DNA of 64,000 nt from Sorghum bicolor (taxonomy: Eukaryota > Streptophyta > Magnoliopsida > Poales > Poaceae): the NCBI RefSeq assembly GCF_000003195.3, contig NC_012871.2, positions 10,651,997-10,715,996 on the forward strand. The letters run 5' to 3'. Shown one piece after another: positions 12,302 through 22,900 of the stretch. Numbering within the stretch: position 1 is the first letter of the stretch; each line of letters opens with the position of its first letter. Both the position numbers and the translations under genes were made by a program. The notes below the pieces were generated by a model. The model saw only the letters and a list, made by a program, of their open reading frames with translations, did not search any database and was not told the origin of the DNA.

Positions 12302-12551
12302 GGGAGTCACTTTCATCCATGTACATCAATCAGAAAATTGAATGAAAACTCCCTCTTCCTCCCATTTCCTGTGTGCCAAATCTCTGCGTTTGTGAGTGCG
12401 ATTGAGAGCAATCCTGTGATAAAATAGGGAGTCATCCATGTACATCAATCAGAAAAGTGAATGAAAACTCCCTCTTCCTCCCATTTCCTGTGTGCCAAAT
12501 CTTTGTGTTTGTGAGTGCCATTGAGAGTAATCCCATGAACGATTCCTAACA

Positions 12552-12565
12552 TGTTATTAGCACGA
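12552..12565 (+). promoter_or_regulatory. copia primer-binding site
   Basis: The sequence directly after the 5' LTR is 'tgttattagcacgag'. It resembles the 'ttatcagcacga' primer site of several plant copia families, which pairs with part of the initiator methionine tRNA, with one or two changes. Confidence 0.5.
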
Positions 12566-12619
12566 GTTCTACCGAGCTAAGGGTAAGAAGGTAGGAAATC
12601 ATTTTCATTCGATGCTCAC

Positions 12620-13450
12620 TCTTGTTCATGACAAGCACAAACAAAAACACGAACACGAGCACAAACCGAATCGCAGCAATCCTGACGATGAGCAGGCTGA
12701 ACCGTCGCCGTCGCGAAGACGTGCATGTGAACCAGCAGAACCCCCTGCAGGGGCATGAACACTGTCCATACGACAGGCCACGTGCCTGGCCGAGTGCCGT
12801 GGCCACAGATCAGCAACCAGAGGATATCCGTACACCGCTGGACTGGTAGGTGGGCCACGCAGCCTCGTGCCTCCTGCATAGGCCACCCGAGGGCTGCGCG
12901 TTAGGGCCGCCGCAGGCGCCGCGCCAGGTGAAGCGACAGGCCGTGAGTCGGCCACCGGGGCTGGTCGTGCGCCACGGTACCCGCACGCCGCGAGCCGGCC
13001 ATCGGGCTGGCCTTGTGGCCTCAGCCACTGCACACCGCGCCGGCCATAGCCACAGGCAGCCGCCCGACCACTGGCTAGGCCGCACCCGCGCGCCAGGCCA
13101 CCACGCGCCCACGTAGGTCCGGCCGAGGGCCAAGCTGTTACCGGGGGGCCATGAACCAGGCTAGCCTAGGTGGCCGCCACTGCAGGTCGTGCCGGCCGTA
13201 GGCCCCCGGATCTCCCCGCGCGATTGGGGGGGCATGTGCCACGCGCCCCAGGCCCCCCTACGCCAGCCACTGCGCCCACCGGGGACGTGCAAGGCTAGCC
13301 TGCGGGCCACACGCCATGGCGGTCCTGGCCTCCTCCTCTCTGCCTCTCGTCCTGCAGAAAGAGATAAGAAGGAGAGAGAAAGTGGGGAAGAAAATAGGGT
13401 TAGGGTTTTCACCCACTCTATTTATATAAGCTATGGGCGAATCTGAGCCG
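12620..13450. other. GC-rich block in the copia leader
   Basis: Between primer site and gag lies about 700 bp of very GC-rich sequence (12650-13340) followed by a short transition with 'agggttagggttttcaccc' and 'tatttatataagc'. Read on the minus strand this looks like a promoter and leader (TATATAAATA, then a C/T-rich leader, then an ATG in GC-rich sequence at about 13316), so it may be a captured host 5' region inserted against the element's direction. The frames on both strands are low-complexity and match nothing I know. Confidence 0.35.
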
Positions 13451-13754
13451 TCCATCATGATGGACGAGCATGGTTGATTGGGCCGATCTGGTCAGCCCAT
13501 GAAGAATGAATTGGGCCCAATAGACCATTTAGGATGGGCAACACATATTATGTACTATTTGCGCAAAATAGTGGCATGAAGTCCACTATAATACAAAAAT
13601 ACACAGCCCGAAGTCCATGAATCATGTGCGGCCCGAAGTCCACCGTATTTATTTATTTATTATTATTATTGCTATTATTTATTTTCTGCAATTGTTTATT
13701 TGATTTAAATTCCATATATTTACTTTATTGTAATATTTAATATTTAATTGCAAA

Positions 13755-13826
13755 GTAATCCTGAAGATTACACTTGGGAAATTATATAGTCCTGAAGACT
13801 ATATTAAGTCATAATCCTGAAGATTA
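13755..13826 (+). other. cluster of three hairpins with constant CTGAA loop
   Basis: Three perfect small hairpins lie just before gag: GTAATC-CTGAA-GATTAC (13755-13771), TATAGTC-CTGAA-GACTATA (13785-13803) and TAATC-CTGAA-GATTA (13812-13826). The loop is identical and the stems differ but stay self-complementary. Two more lie before the 3' polypurine tract. Their place in the leader suits an RNA packaging or dimerisation signal; that role is inference. Confidence 0.6.
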
Positions 13827-13867
13827 CGCACCGAGATCTACTAGTCCTGTGCATTAATTGTGCAGGC

Positions 13868-14720
13868 ATGTCGCACATCGCAAAGAGGGATTTCAAGATG
13901 CTCGCCGTGGATGGCAGCAACTACCTCACTTGGGCGACCGACATCGAGATCAGAATCGATGGCATGGGCCTCGATCATACCATTGTCCAGCCTGAAGCTG
14001 GCAATGATGAGTGCACAAAGCAGGACAAGGTAAAGGCGTTGCATTTTTTACGACACCACCTTCACTCTGACTTGAAGTGCGAGTACATGACAGAGAAAGA
14101 TCCGCTAGTCTTGATAGTCCCTGAAGGACCGCTTCATCCAGCAGCTGACTATTGTGCTCCTCAGACCATAACAAGATTGGATCAACCTATGCTTCCAAGA
14201 CTTCAAGCAGTATGTGGCTGCATACAACTCCGCCTTGCACAAAATTGTGACCAAACTACGTCTATGTAGCCAGAAAATCACTGACGCTGATATGATCGAG
14301 AAAACCCAGTCCACCTTCCACCCTAGCAACATAGAAACTCAAGGTACACCAAGTACTCTAATTTGAGTGAAGTACTATTTGTCGCTGAGCAGCAGAATGA
14401 GGTTCTCATGAATAATCATTCTACCCGACCTACTGGTTCAATAACTGTGCCTAAAGCACATTCCAATGTTGCTGAGAGTTCTTGCAACCACAAAAGGGGC
14501 CATGGAAAGGGAAAGTGGAAGGGCAAGAGGGGCGCCATGTTCAAGGTCAAAGGAAAGGGAAAGCCAAGGGTAGGTTTGACCCCAAGAAGGAAAGAGGTGA
14601 CCATAGTGGGGAAGAGCAAGGCGATTGCTATAGATGCGAAGCGAAGGGGCATTGGTCCCATAATTGCTGCACCTCCAAGCACCTCGTTGACCTTTACCAA
14701 TAGAGTAAGAACAAGGGAAA
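13868..14720 (+). pseudogene. copia gag, frameshifted
   Basis: The gag protein would form the virus-like particle and bind the RNA. The ATG at 13868 opens a frame with the copia gag opening 'LAVDGSNYLTWATDIEIRI', typical of the DUF4219/UBN2 region. After about residue 80 the homologous reading jumps frame near 14110 (the continuation includes 'AAYNSALHKIVTKLRLC'), and again near 14360 and 14480. It ends with a CCHC zinc knuckle, CYRCEAKGHWSHNC, at 14627-14668 in the frame starting near 14482. At least three frame shifts and a stop make it non-functional. Basic K/G-rich sequence precedes the knuckle, as is usual for nucleocapsid. Confidence 0.8.
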
Positions 14721-15690
14721 AGGTCAACATGAGTCCCATTTCCTCACTGAGCCTGAAGCCCAGCCTAAAAAGCACAACGACGGGGATGCTGCGTTATATG
14801 GCTTGCTGCGTTATGAGCCTATGACTGGGGATCTTTATATGGCTTGCTGCGTTAATTGTGTCTTCGATGAAGACCATTTCCTAGCATTAGGGGGAGATAA
14901 GCATCTAGAAGAATGCCGAAAAATTGAATGGAATGCATTTGGGATGCAATCCATAGACCCACGCACTAGTGAATCTGAACTGGAAGTTCAGAGAATCATT
15001 CATTTGCATGGTATTGCAAATGAGCTGCTAGATGCCTTCACTGATCACAAAAGGGTGACAAGGTCGCATATACTTGTAGTAAATGTGCCAAAGAGAGTTT
15101 AGGTACCCCTAAAAGCTACCAACTCTACAGTCTCCCCTAATCCTAGGAAGAGGGGGAGACCTCTGTGTGCTCAGGACAAGGTCCCGTGGAGACATCAATA
15201 GAGACGACGGTCTAAGCCACTTGAACCACTTATGGAATCAATTGAAGAAGCTCGGCCCAAAGTTGAGAATGCCCCTAAAGCGGCAACTCAACCTGAAGTT
15301 TAGGAGGTACCTGAAGGACACCATCCTGAAGATGAAAATCCCAATGCATCATGCATGCATCATCGCATTGGAAGATCGGAACACCTAGCTCAATTGTTGT
15401 GGGAAATCACAATGAGTGGGAAGACGATCATGAGGAGATCGCCACTAAGTATGTGAAATTAGGGGAGTCATATCACAGAAAGACCACTATTATCGACATA
15501 TATTTTGCCTCAAAAATTGTTGACTTAATGGATCTAGATCCAGAACCAAAGTCCATGATAAGGTGCTGGAAGCGCTCGGACTGGGATAAATGGAAAGCGC
15601 CAATTGAGGCTGAGTGTGCTCGCATTGCTCAAGAGAGGTTTTTGGGCCTGCAGTCCCAACACATCTAAAGGTCATCCCTATAGGATGCAA
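14721..15690 (+). pseudogene. copia post-integrase spacer, protease/integrase deleted
   Basis: After the zinc knuckle the reading passes into sequence like the region that follows the integrase core in grass copia polyproteins (for example 'DPRTSESELEVQRIIHLHG' at about 14955-15010, then 'RKRGRP' and 'SYHRKTTIIDIYFASKI' at about 15455-15515). No protease active site (DSG or DTG) and no HHCC/DDE integrase are present. The deletion therefore removed about 1.5 kb of pol. Several stops and shifts follow. Confidence 0.65.
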
Positions 15691-16190
15691 ATGGGTATTC
15701 CTCCGGAAGAGGAATGAACATGGTGAGGTGGTAAGATACAAAGCGAGGCTAGTGGCACAAGGGTTGACATAGAGACCCTACATCGATTATCATGAGACTT
15801 ACTCTCCTATTATGAGTGGCATAATGTTCTGATATCTGATATCTATGGCAGCTAACTTGAATTTAAAAATGCAGTTGATGGATGTTGTGACCGCATACTT
15901 GTACGGGTCACTAGATTTGGAAATATACATGGGAGTCCCTAAAGGACTTAAGATCCCTGGACCGAATCAAAATCGTAACATGTTCACCGTCCACCTGCAA
16001 TGGTCGTCGTATGGGTTGAAATAATTTGGAAGGATGTGGTTCAACCAATTGAGTAACTTTCTCTTGCATTAGAGGTTACATCATTAATGACAATTGTCCT
16101 TGCATTTTCATAAAGAAATCCAATGATGGATTTTGCATTATCTCCATCTATGTCGATAATTTAAATATCATTGGGACTACAAGGGGCATT
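15691..16190 (+). pseudogene. copia reverse transcriptase, N-terminal part
   Basis: The sequence reads through '[11 protein letters not shown]' (about 15730-15765), 'DYHETYSPIMSG' and 'QLMDVVTAYLYGSLDLEIYM' (about 15873-15931), the conserved copia RT blocks leading to the first catalytic Asp. It is broken by stops (for example in place of the residue after ARLVAQGLT) and by frame shifts near 16020-16080. The 'YVDN' form of the YVDD box is readable at about 16150-16161, with the last Asp changed to Asn. Confidence 0.75.
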
Positions 16191-16823
16191 GTGGAAGGGA
16201 TGGCTTACCTCAAGGCAGAGTTTGAGATGAAAGACTTGGGCAAGACCAATTTTTGTTTGGGCCTGCATCTCAAACACCTCCCTGAAGGAGTGTTTCTACA
16301 CCAGTCCACCTATACTAAGAGGGTACTTGAAAAGTTCAATATGAGCAAGTGCCACCCTCTTAAGACCCCGATGGTAGTCCAATCCTTGGAAGGAGATAAG
16401 GACCCATTCAAAATGAAGGGTGATGATGAGGAAATATTGGAACCTGAAGTTCCATACTTAAGCGCCATTAGAGCACTGATGTACCTAGCGAACTGCACAA
16501 GACTTGATATTGCATTTGCGGTAAATTTATTGGCAAGGTATAGTGTTTCCCTAACAAGGAGGCATTGGGTTGGTGTCAACACCATCTGGAGATACCTACA
16601 AGGTACACAAGACCTTGGTCTATGGTTCCCAAAGAACCCAGCACCAACCATGGTGGGATATGTTGATGATGGCTATATGTCTGACCCGCATAATGCCAGA
16701 TCACAGACTGGTTTTGTCTTTCTCTATGGTGGTGCAGCCATCTCTTGGTGGCCTATGAAGCAGACCCTAGTTGCCACATCGACCAACCACTCAGAGATAA
16801 TTGCTCTGTATGAGGCTGCATGA
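16191..16823 (+). pseudogene. copia RT C-terminus and RNase H, open 210 codons
   Basis: This is the longest open piece of the element. It covers the RT thumb ('MAYLKAEFEMKDLGKTNFCL', 'YTKRVLEKFNMSKCHPLKTPM') and the RNase H start ('GYVDDGYMSDPHNARSQTGF', then 'ATSTNHSEIIALYEA' with the catalytic E). In a typical element the block reads S-x-AEYIA; here it is NHSEIIA. The frame stops at 16821 in place of a residue of 'EAA-EYVWLR', and RNase H homology continues in pieces to about 17130 ('DLFVKSLPTSNFYRCVHGIG' near 17050-17110). It is a relic, not expressed as a full polyprotein. Confidence 0.85.
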
Positions 16824-17173
16824 GAATATGTTTGGTTGCGATGAATGATTAATCACATCCAGAAGTCATATAGTTTGAATGTCATCGACACCACCACCAT
16901 TATCTATGAAGATAATTTGCCTTTTGTTGCATAGATGCACATGGGGTATGTCAAGAGAAATCTCACGAAGCATATTGCTCCAAAGTTCTTTGATCCTCAT
17001 GAGCTCTAGAAAAGCGTGGAGATACATATCCTACAAGCAAGATCGTGGAGATCTTTTCGTGAAATCTCTACCTACCTCTAACTTCTATAGGTGCGTCCAT
17101 GGGATTGGTATGAGGCGGCTTGGAGAGTTGCATGGTTCAGGGGGAGACCAGTCCCAAGGGCATAATCCATGAC

Positions 17174-17212
17174 CATGGTCCTGAAGATCATGAGTCGGTC
17201 CTGAAGACTGAC
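17174..17212 (+). other. two further CTGAA-loop hairpins
   Basis: CATGGTC-CTGAA-GATCATG (17174-17192) and GTCGGTC-CTGAA-GACTGAC (17194-17212). Each has a 7-bp stem with one G-T wobble, and the same loop as the three at 13755-13826. They lie about 200 bp before the polypurine tract. Confidence 0.6.
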
Positions 17213-17401
17213 CCGAACATCAACTGTCGTACTCTTTTTCTGTTGATGAGTTTTTTCCTACCGGGTTTTCTCATGCAAGGTTTTTAACAAGGCGACAGGT
17301 GCAACATAAGCGGTGCTTGTGATGTACTCTTTTCTTCTACCCCTTTTCCCACTGGCTTTTTGAGGGGAGTATTTAACGAGGCATACACATAGCATAAATT
17401 T

Positions 17402-17414
17402 GGGCAAGGGGGAG
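17402..17414 (+). promoter_or_regulatory. copia polypurine tract
   Basis: GGGCAAGGGGGAG directly before the 3' LTR start TGTTGAAAAT; primes plus-strand DNA synthesis. Confidence 0.8.
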
Positions 17415-17673
17415 TGTTGAAAATCAAAGTCCACAAATAGTGTTGAACAAGGACTTTGAATGGTGGCCAAATTAATGAAGGAGGAAGATGAATTTAAAAT
17501 GGTTCAAACACTGTAGAAATTTTATATCCATTCACAATGTCCCTCGAGTCGCTTTCATCCATGTACATCACTCAGAAAATTGAATGAAACTCCCTCTTCC
17601 TCCCATTTCCTGTGTGCCAAATCTTTGTGTTTGTGAGTGCGATTGAGAGCAATCCCATGAATGATTCCTGACA
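17415..17673 (+). repeat. copia 3' LTR, 259 bp
   Basis: Starts TGTTGAAAATCAAAG and ends CCTGACA. It matches the native parts of the 5' LTR with many changes, lacks the internal duplication and the TATA segment, and carries the empty site for the nested CACTA ('aaattaatgaaggagg'). Confidence 0.9.
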
Positions 17674-18860
17674 CATACTAGCAGTTGTCATATTATGGAG
17701 AGATTATTCCCTATGTCGCTATCTGAGTGTCATTGTGGATTCATGCCAGCCATTCTTTGCCTAGTCTGACAAAGTTTGTAGGAACTATTAGCAACAATTG
17801 TATCTCCAAATAATTTTTATTATGAAAATTGATTGAATGCTAATTAATGATATTAATTATGTACTAGATAAATTAGTATTTTTATTTTGTATATTTAGTC
17901 AAAGATAAATATGTTCAACTTGTCTGGAAGTGTGAACGATAGATAAAAAGGGACAGAGGGCATATATCTTGTAGAAATTCGATAGTAAGACAGAGCTGTC
18001 TGAAAGGAGTCTTTGAGCCTTATCATGTATATAGTTTGAAGCACCTAACTTGTCCTTCTCCTTGAGGTGAGCATTCCACTTTTGCAGTAGTGAAATTGCC
18101 ATATGCATAACACCAATGGGCTTGCTCAGAAACTTGCTCCAAATAGCCCCAAAAAACTTCAATAAAGATAAACACAATTAAAGGTTGAGGTAAGGGTTCA
18201 ACAGAAAATAATTTCCTCTAGCTCCTAGAGAAATTAGCTGAAACATACCGAAGCATGTGTTCCTCAACCAGGACAGCTGTGCAAGTGAACCACAATATCT
18301 GGCAATGTGGGTTCCTTACACTTCTAAATCCTGAATTAATGTCTCTAGAGTGAAGACGCTGCTGATGGATTTGTTCTTCATTATTTGTTGGGCCAGCATA
18401 AATTAACCTCCTATCAGAGTAGTCCTAACTAGTAACTGGTCCATGTACTCTTAATGCAACGTGCAGTGCCTTCGGTGGTCACAACCTAGTGTTCGTGAAA
18501 CTACACTAGTGGTGCTTGAGCTTGTGTCAGGCATTTTATACTCCTGTTTGGTCTAGTCGGGTAAGCCAATTAAATCCAAACATGCATATAAGCTCTGCAC
18601 ATGCTCATCAGTCATGCTACTGCACATCCATTCGCCATATAAATTGAACACACTGCTACCACATGTGGTTGATATGAAAGTAGTAGGTAGCTTCATAAAT
18701 CATATATTATCCCTAACATTTTGCTGGCTGTGAAGCTAACTTTCAATAGATGCTGCCTGCAACTTATTCGAGTACATGATGAACCCTAAAAGTTCATATG
18801 GCTTGACAAATGTGAAGCTCTAATATGAGAAATTTTTCTATGTTTTATTTAGGAATGAAC
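17674..18860 (-). repeat. ancestral array, end of copy 3 and part of copy 4
   Basis: Segment E of copy 3 occupies about 17674-18180. Then B (18240-18600) and C (18600-18830) of another copy follow. The landmark words match those listed for copy 1. The sequence is cut by a retrotransposon remnant near 18860. Confidence 0.55.
17899..18177 (-). pseudogene. exon-like fragment shared by array copies, unknown family
   Basis: An open frame of about 92 codons (first residue from an ATG at 18177) reads smoothly and helically, including 'SKPIGVMHMAISLLQKWN' and 'GASNYIHDKAQRLLSDS'. The matching place in copy 2 (about 7930-8090, minus strand) reads 'LSKPIEV', 'LLKERDKP' and similar, with stops. Similarity at peptide level in the same frame suggests both descend from an exon of a duplicated host gene. 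I do not recognise the family. No start or splice sites are certain. Confidence 0.35.
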
Positions 18861-19432
18861 GCTACTAAAACTTCATACTGGTAAGCCTAAACCTAGCAGG
18901 ACCAACACCATCCTCGTGGGACAAATCGACAAGACTTAAACATTGGGATATGTTATGTCCCGGGCAAGAGGATCCCGACCAAAGGAACCCCCGACTAATC
19001 TCGCTAGGATCGCTCGGGGGCTTGGGGGCTACACCCATCAGGTGGTCTCGCACACACCTTCTGCCCAAGGATCGGGTGAAACCTGAGCACGCCCTCGGCC
19101 TTTGCTCGGGATTTGGAGGCTCGAATGAGCTCCAAACTACCAATCAACGGTAGTCTGAGCCAGATCCACGGCTAGAACCTACGGCCCTGAGTACCGAAGT
19201 CTCAGGATCTCCTCAGCATTGTCTAACGGGCACAATGTATTAGCCCATTGATCCAACAAAGTTGTGCACAGAGTCCTCGAGGAGAACTCCGAGCTCTGCA
19301 CCGAGAGCATGGCCACCCTGACAGGAGTATCGAGAGCTCCTCCACACCGTAGTTTTCTTCCCCTTCGATGCTGAAGAAACCTCACTGCAGATGGATTAGC
19401 TCTGTGCAATTTCCTTCCTAATCTCTTACACT
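18861..19432. mobile_element. LTR-retrotransposon remnant, left part
   Basis: Sequence such as 'gatcgctcgggggcttgggg' is typical of grass Ty3-gypsy non-coding regions. The segment ends 'aatctcttacact' where the 13-kb CACTA inserts, and resumes at 32455 with 'actcttgttgtaaaacccc'. No coding domain is readable. Left boundary approximate. Confidence 0.45.
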
Positions 19433-19446
19433 CACTGCTGCATGAT

Positions 19447-19674
19447 CGAGCATTAGCACCGGTCGGGAAGGGCCTGTTGCCCCGGTTCCCGAGCCGGTGC
19501 TGCCCTTCCGGGACTAAAGGCCCACCCTTTAGTCCCGGTTCGGGCAACCGGGGCTAAAGGCCCCCCTTTAACACCGGTTGGTAATACCAACCGGTGTTAA
19601 AGGGTCCTGCCAGGGCTGCCACGTTGCAGGACCCTTTAACACCGGTTGGTATTACCAACCGGTGTTAAAGGGTT
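19447..19674. repeat. left subterminal motif array of CACTA-1
   Basis: Inverted copies of 'taacaccggttggta' and 'tttagtcccggtt' are arranged as palindromes ('taccaaccggtgttaaaggg' at both 19580-19610 and 19650-19672). These are the expected binding places for the element's DNA-binding protein. Confidence 0.8.
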
Positions 19675-19959
19675 TCTTTTTCTTTTTTTTGGTTCACTTC
19701 TTCGGTTCTGTTTATTGTTTATATATAATATATAATAATAGGTTTTTCAATACATGTTTTTCTGATACAATAATATATTTATATTACACGCATATTAAGC
19801 ATATATAAATGAAAATTATAGGCTTAGCTTAATAATTAAGCTTTGCCTATAATAAAATGAATAGACCACATCAAAAATTAAATAGATATGTAAAAAGCTT
19901 TATATATATATATATATAGTTTTATATGTACATATACATAGAGTTTTTTCTCCTAATGT

Positions 19960-22900
19960 CTACAAACGATACAAATGATCATCGTTGTTTAGAATAAGAG
20001 TTTCGTTGCCGTTGAAGTGAAACTCGCCGTTTGGATTGATCACTTGATCGCGGAGAAATCCTGCTATCGTCTCTTGGATAGCTTTGATTCGGTCTTGTTG
20101 TAGGACCTTTTCCCTCAGCCATTCCGTCTTTAATTTGAAATAAATAAAAAAGGTATTAGTTATCTAAGTTATTCAATATAATTCAGGAGATAATGAAAAG
20201 AGACATGTAACGTACTCTGAGCGTCTCTATGGGTGTTTGATTGACTTGTGCCTTCATGAATTTGCACACGTAATATGCACATAGATTGTTCCCCCCTTCT
20301 TGTCTTAAACACCACTGTACGATATATATATAAAAATATTCACGATCACGACAATAAGAAGGCTAAAAGTTAGCGAAAGTTTGTTAGCTAGTAGAACTTA
20401 CTTGTGGATGTATTATGTTAAGCGGCGCTTTACATCCACTGAGATGTTCACGGTCAATGAATCTTTCGCAAACCCTATACACAGCCATTGTGGATCGTGA
20501 ACTAATAATTACAGAGTCATATTATGATATTTTTGTAGCTGAGATCGACATTACGTACCTTTGAATAATGTTTACCATTTGTTGATAATTTTCTTGTGGT
20601 TTTCTCATTGAGTCAAAGATTATCAACCGGTTCTTGGGAATTTCAATGACCATGAGTATCCAGTGAAAGCTGTTTACACACACATATATATAGTCAGTCC
20701 TATAATGTAAAATAAAATATGCATGCACTTAATAACTATATAACTCACTTGAAGTTGAAGAGGAAGAGTATTTTTTGTTTTTCTTTTTGGTTCACAAAGA
20801 ACCTCATAAGATTGGTGCAGACTTCTGTCTCATGATCTGCTGTCCACACTGTCTGCGGAGCCTTGAAAACAATATAAGGGTCAACGAACCCAATACTATT
20901 GTCATTTTTCATTCTGAGCTCTCTCATTTGGTGCCTGCATATATACATACAAATCCTAAGTGTGTAAGGATTATATACATGTAATTAAAGAAGTTAGAAG
21001 TATAATAAAAAGAAAAAAATACTTACAGACAAAAGCAGCTGACAAGAGATTTGTCAAGAGCGTCGAGGTGGCATAATTGGTGCAATTCTTCGAACTGCAC
21101 GTATATGAGGTCAGCTCCACGGAAGTAGTGATGTTGTCTAATACGAACAGAAATCCAATTATCTCCCCTTTTAGACGCCTCAATGCACCATTTATTTATT
21201 GCAAACATTTGTGTGCCGAGCTCGTGTAAACGCTTAAGGTCGAATAGACTCCTGCCCGGTTCATATCTTGCCCTCCATTGATCAACTACCTCGCCTTTTT
21301 CAAATGTTTGGCATCCAAGAATGGCGGCAATTTCTTCCATATTTAAACCGCTCTGTCCAAAGTAACGCTCAAGCGAGTCTAGCTCAGACAACGCTAAGGA
21401 TTTCTTTGGCATCAAGTCTTCATTTGAGTCGTATTGATTTGGCACAATCAAAGGGGGCACCGGTTTTGATACTTCTCCGAGCTGTGGGACCCCCTTTCCT
21501 ACTCTCTTCTTAGTAGGCTGTGAAGACTTGACCAGAGACCGCTCATAGTCCGAAAGTGCTGGCTTTTTCTGAGCTTCGCGTTGCTTCTTTTGATGGTCCG
21601 CCACCTCCGATGGCTTCACATAAAAGTACGGCTTTTCTGGGTTAAGCCTTTTTTCCTATCCTCCTTTATTTTATCAAAAAATTGTTGGACCTCAGCTTTG
21701 GATGTAGCAATTACCTCCTCTTCACTCTTTTCGTAAGGTAATTTTTATGGCGTCTTAGCTCTCTTTGCTGAGGCAGCCTTCTTTGGAGGTAGGACCGATG
21801 ACTTCGGTCCTTCTTGGGCGGACCGCTTCTTACTACCTCGCTTTGGAGGCGAGGGGACCGACCGTGCACTCTTTGGAGAGGGCGGTGCAGGCGGTGGAGG
21901 TGGTGGGGCCGATCTTTTTGGCGTTGGAGAACGCGGTGGAGGAGTTGGAGACCTCGGTGGAGGAGTTGGAGACCTCAGTGGAGGAGGTGGAGACCGTGGT
22001 GGAGGCGGTGGCGGGGTCGGTGTGGCCACCGCAGGTGTTGGTGGAGATCCAGCATTGTCACCGCCCGCAGCACTATGATGCGCTGGGGAGAGAACTGGAC
22101 TTAGGTTGGAGGAGTCCCTGCAAAGAAAACAATTACAAGTTTTGTGAGCAAACTTTTTTTTAATTTCAATACATAATAAATAATATAAGAAGTAAAATCA
22201 CACACAAACCTATGCTGAGGAATAATTATGAAACGCTTGCGCCAACAAATAAATGTCTTCTCAGCTTCACCTAAGGTCTTCTCTCCATCTCCCCCTTCTA
22301 TGTCTAGTGGCACATTGCCACAACCTTTCTCTACCCTATCAACCGAGACGCTAGCATATCCACCAGGTACTGGTCGATTATGGATTCTTGGAGTTCTCGT
22401 TCGGTCGATAGGGTTGACAACAGCGATAGCCACCTTTTTGGTGGCATTCCCATCTGGTACATGCAGCTCACAGGTAGTAAAAGCCTCTGTGACATCATCC
22501 ACGGGGAAGTGTAGCTTCGTGTCATCCTGAATGGTTGGTACTTCCGTGGATGCGTAGCTGCTTTTCAACTGGCCTGGGGGGCTAACATTGACCTCAGGCT
22601 GTGATGTACCTTGCCCTTTCGTCATTTGACTAAGTGCTGCTTGCACTTGCCTTTGAATCTCTGCCTGCATCCATTCTTCACGAGCTTTCTCGCGCTCTTG
22701 TGACTGCAGAACAAAAGCTTCCAGGCGGCGGATCCGCTCTGCCTCCTCATCCTTCTTTCTCTGGTGGCTTCTGTAGGTATCTTGATTGGCTTGGAATGAT
22801 TGCAGCCACGGAACTGCACCATAGCCTCTCGTACGCCCACCATGCTCAGGATTTTCAAGCGCATAGGTGAGTTCATCCTTCTCCCTGTTAGGCCTGAACT

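Larger units (their letters stand above)
11137..12551 (+). repeat. copia 5' LTR, split by a CACTA and partly duplicated
   Basis: Native LTR sequence is 11137-11199 plus 12222-12551. A segment of about 100 bp is present twice (around 12315-12420 and 12423-12540: 'catccatgtacatcaatcag' through 'ttgagagcaatcc'), which the 3' LTR has only once. A TATA box (TATAAATA, 12294-12301) is present here but its counterpart is deleted in the 3' LTR. Confidence 0.85.
11137..17673 (+). mobile_element. Ty1-copia retrotransposon, decayed, with nested CACTA
   Basis: Complete outline: 5' LTR 11137-12551 (containing a CACTA insertion), primer site at 12552, gag remnants, RT and RNase H remnants, polypurine tract 17402-17414 and 3' LTR 17415-17673. 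LTRs start TGTTGAAAAT and end CCTGACA or CCTAACA. Flanks are GATAC on the left and CATAC on the right, a 5-bp target duplication with one change. The order RT then RNase H with no integrase after RNase H marks Ty1-copia. Protease and integrase are missing: sequence passes from the gag zinc knuckle straight to the segment that normally follows the integrase. It interrupts array copy 3, which resumes at 17674. Confidence 0.9.

Noticed and set aside
13370..13420. Telomere-like 'agggttaggg'
   Set aside because: A single short run, in a retrotransposon leader; not a telomeric array.
21765..22163. Plus-strand frames of 96-132 codons
   Set aside because: They are the reverse of the proline-rich linker of the minus-strand gene.
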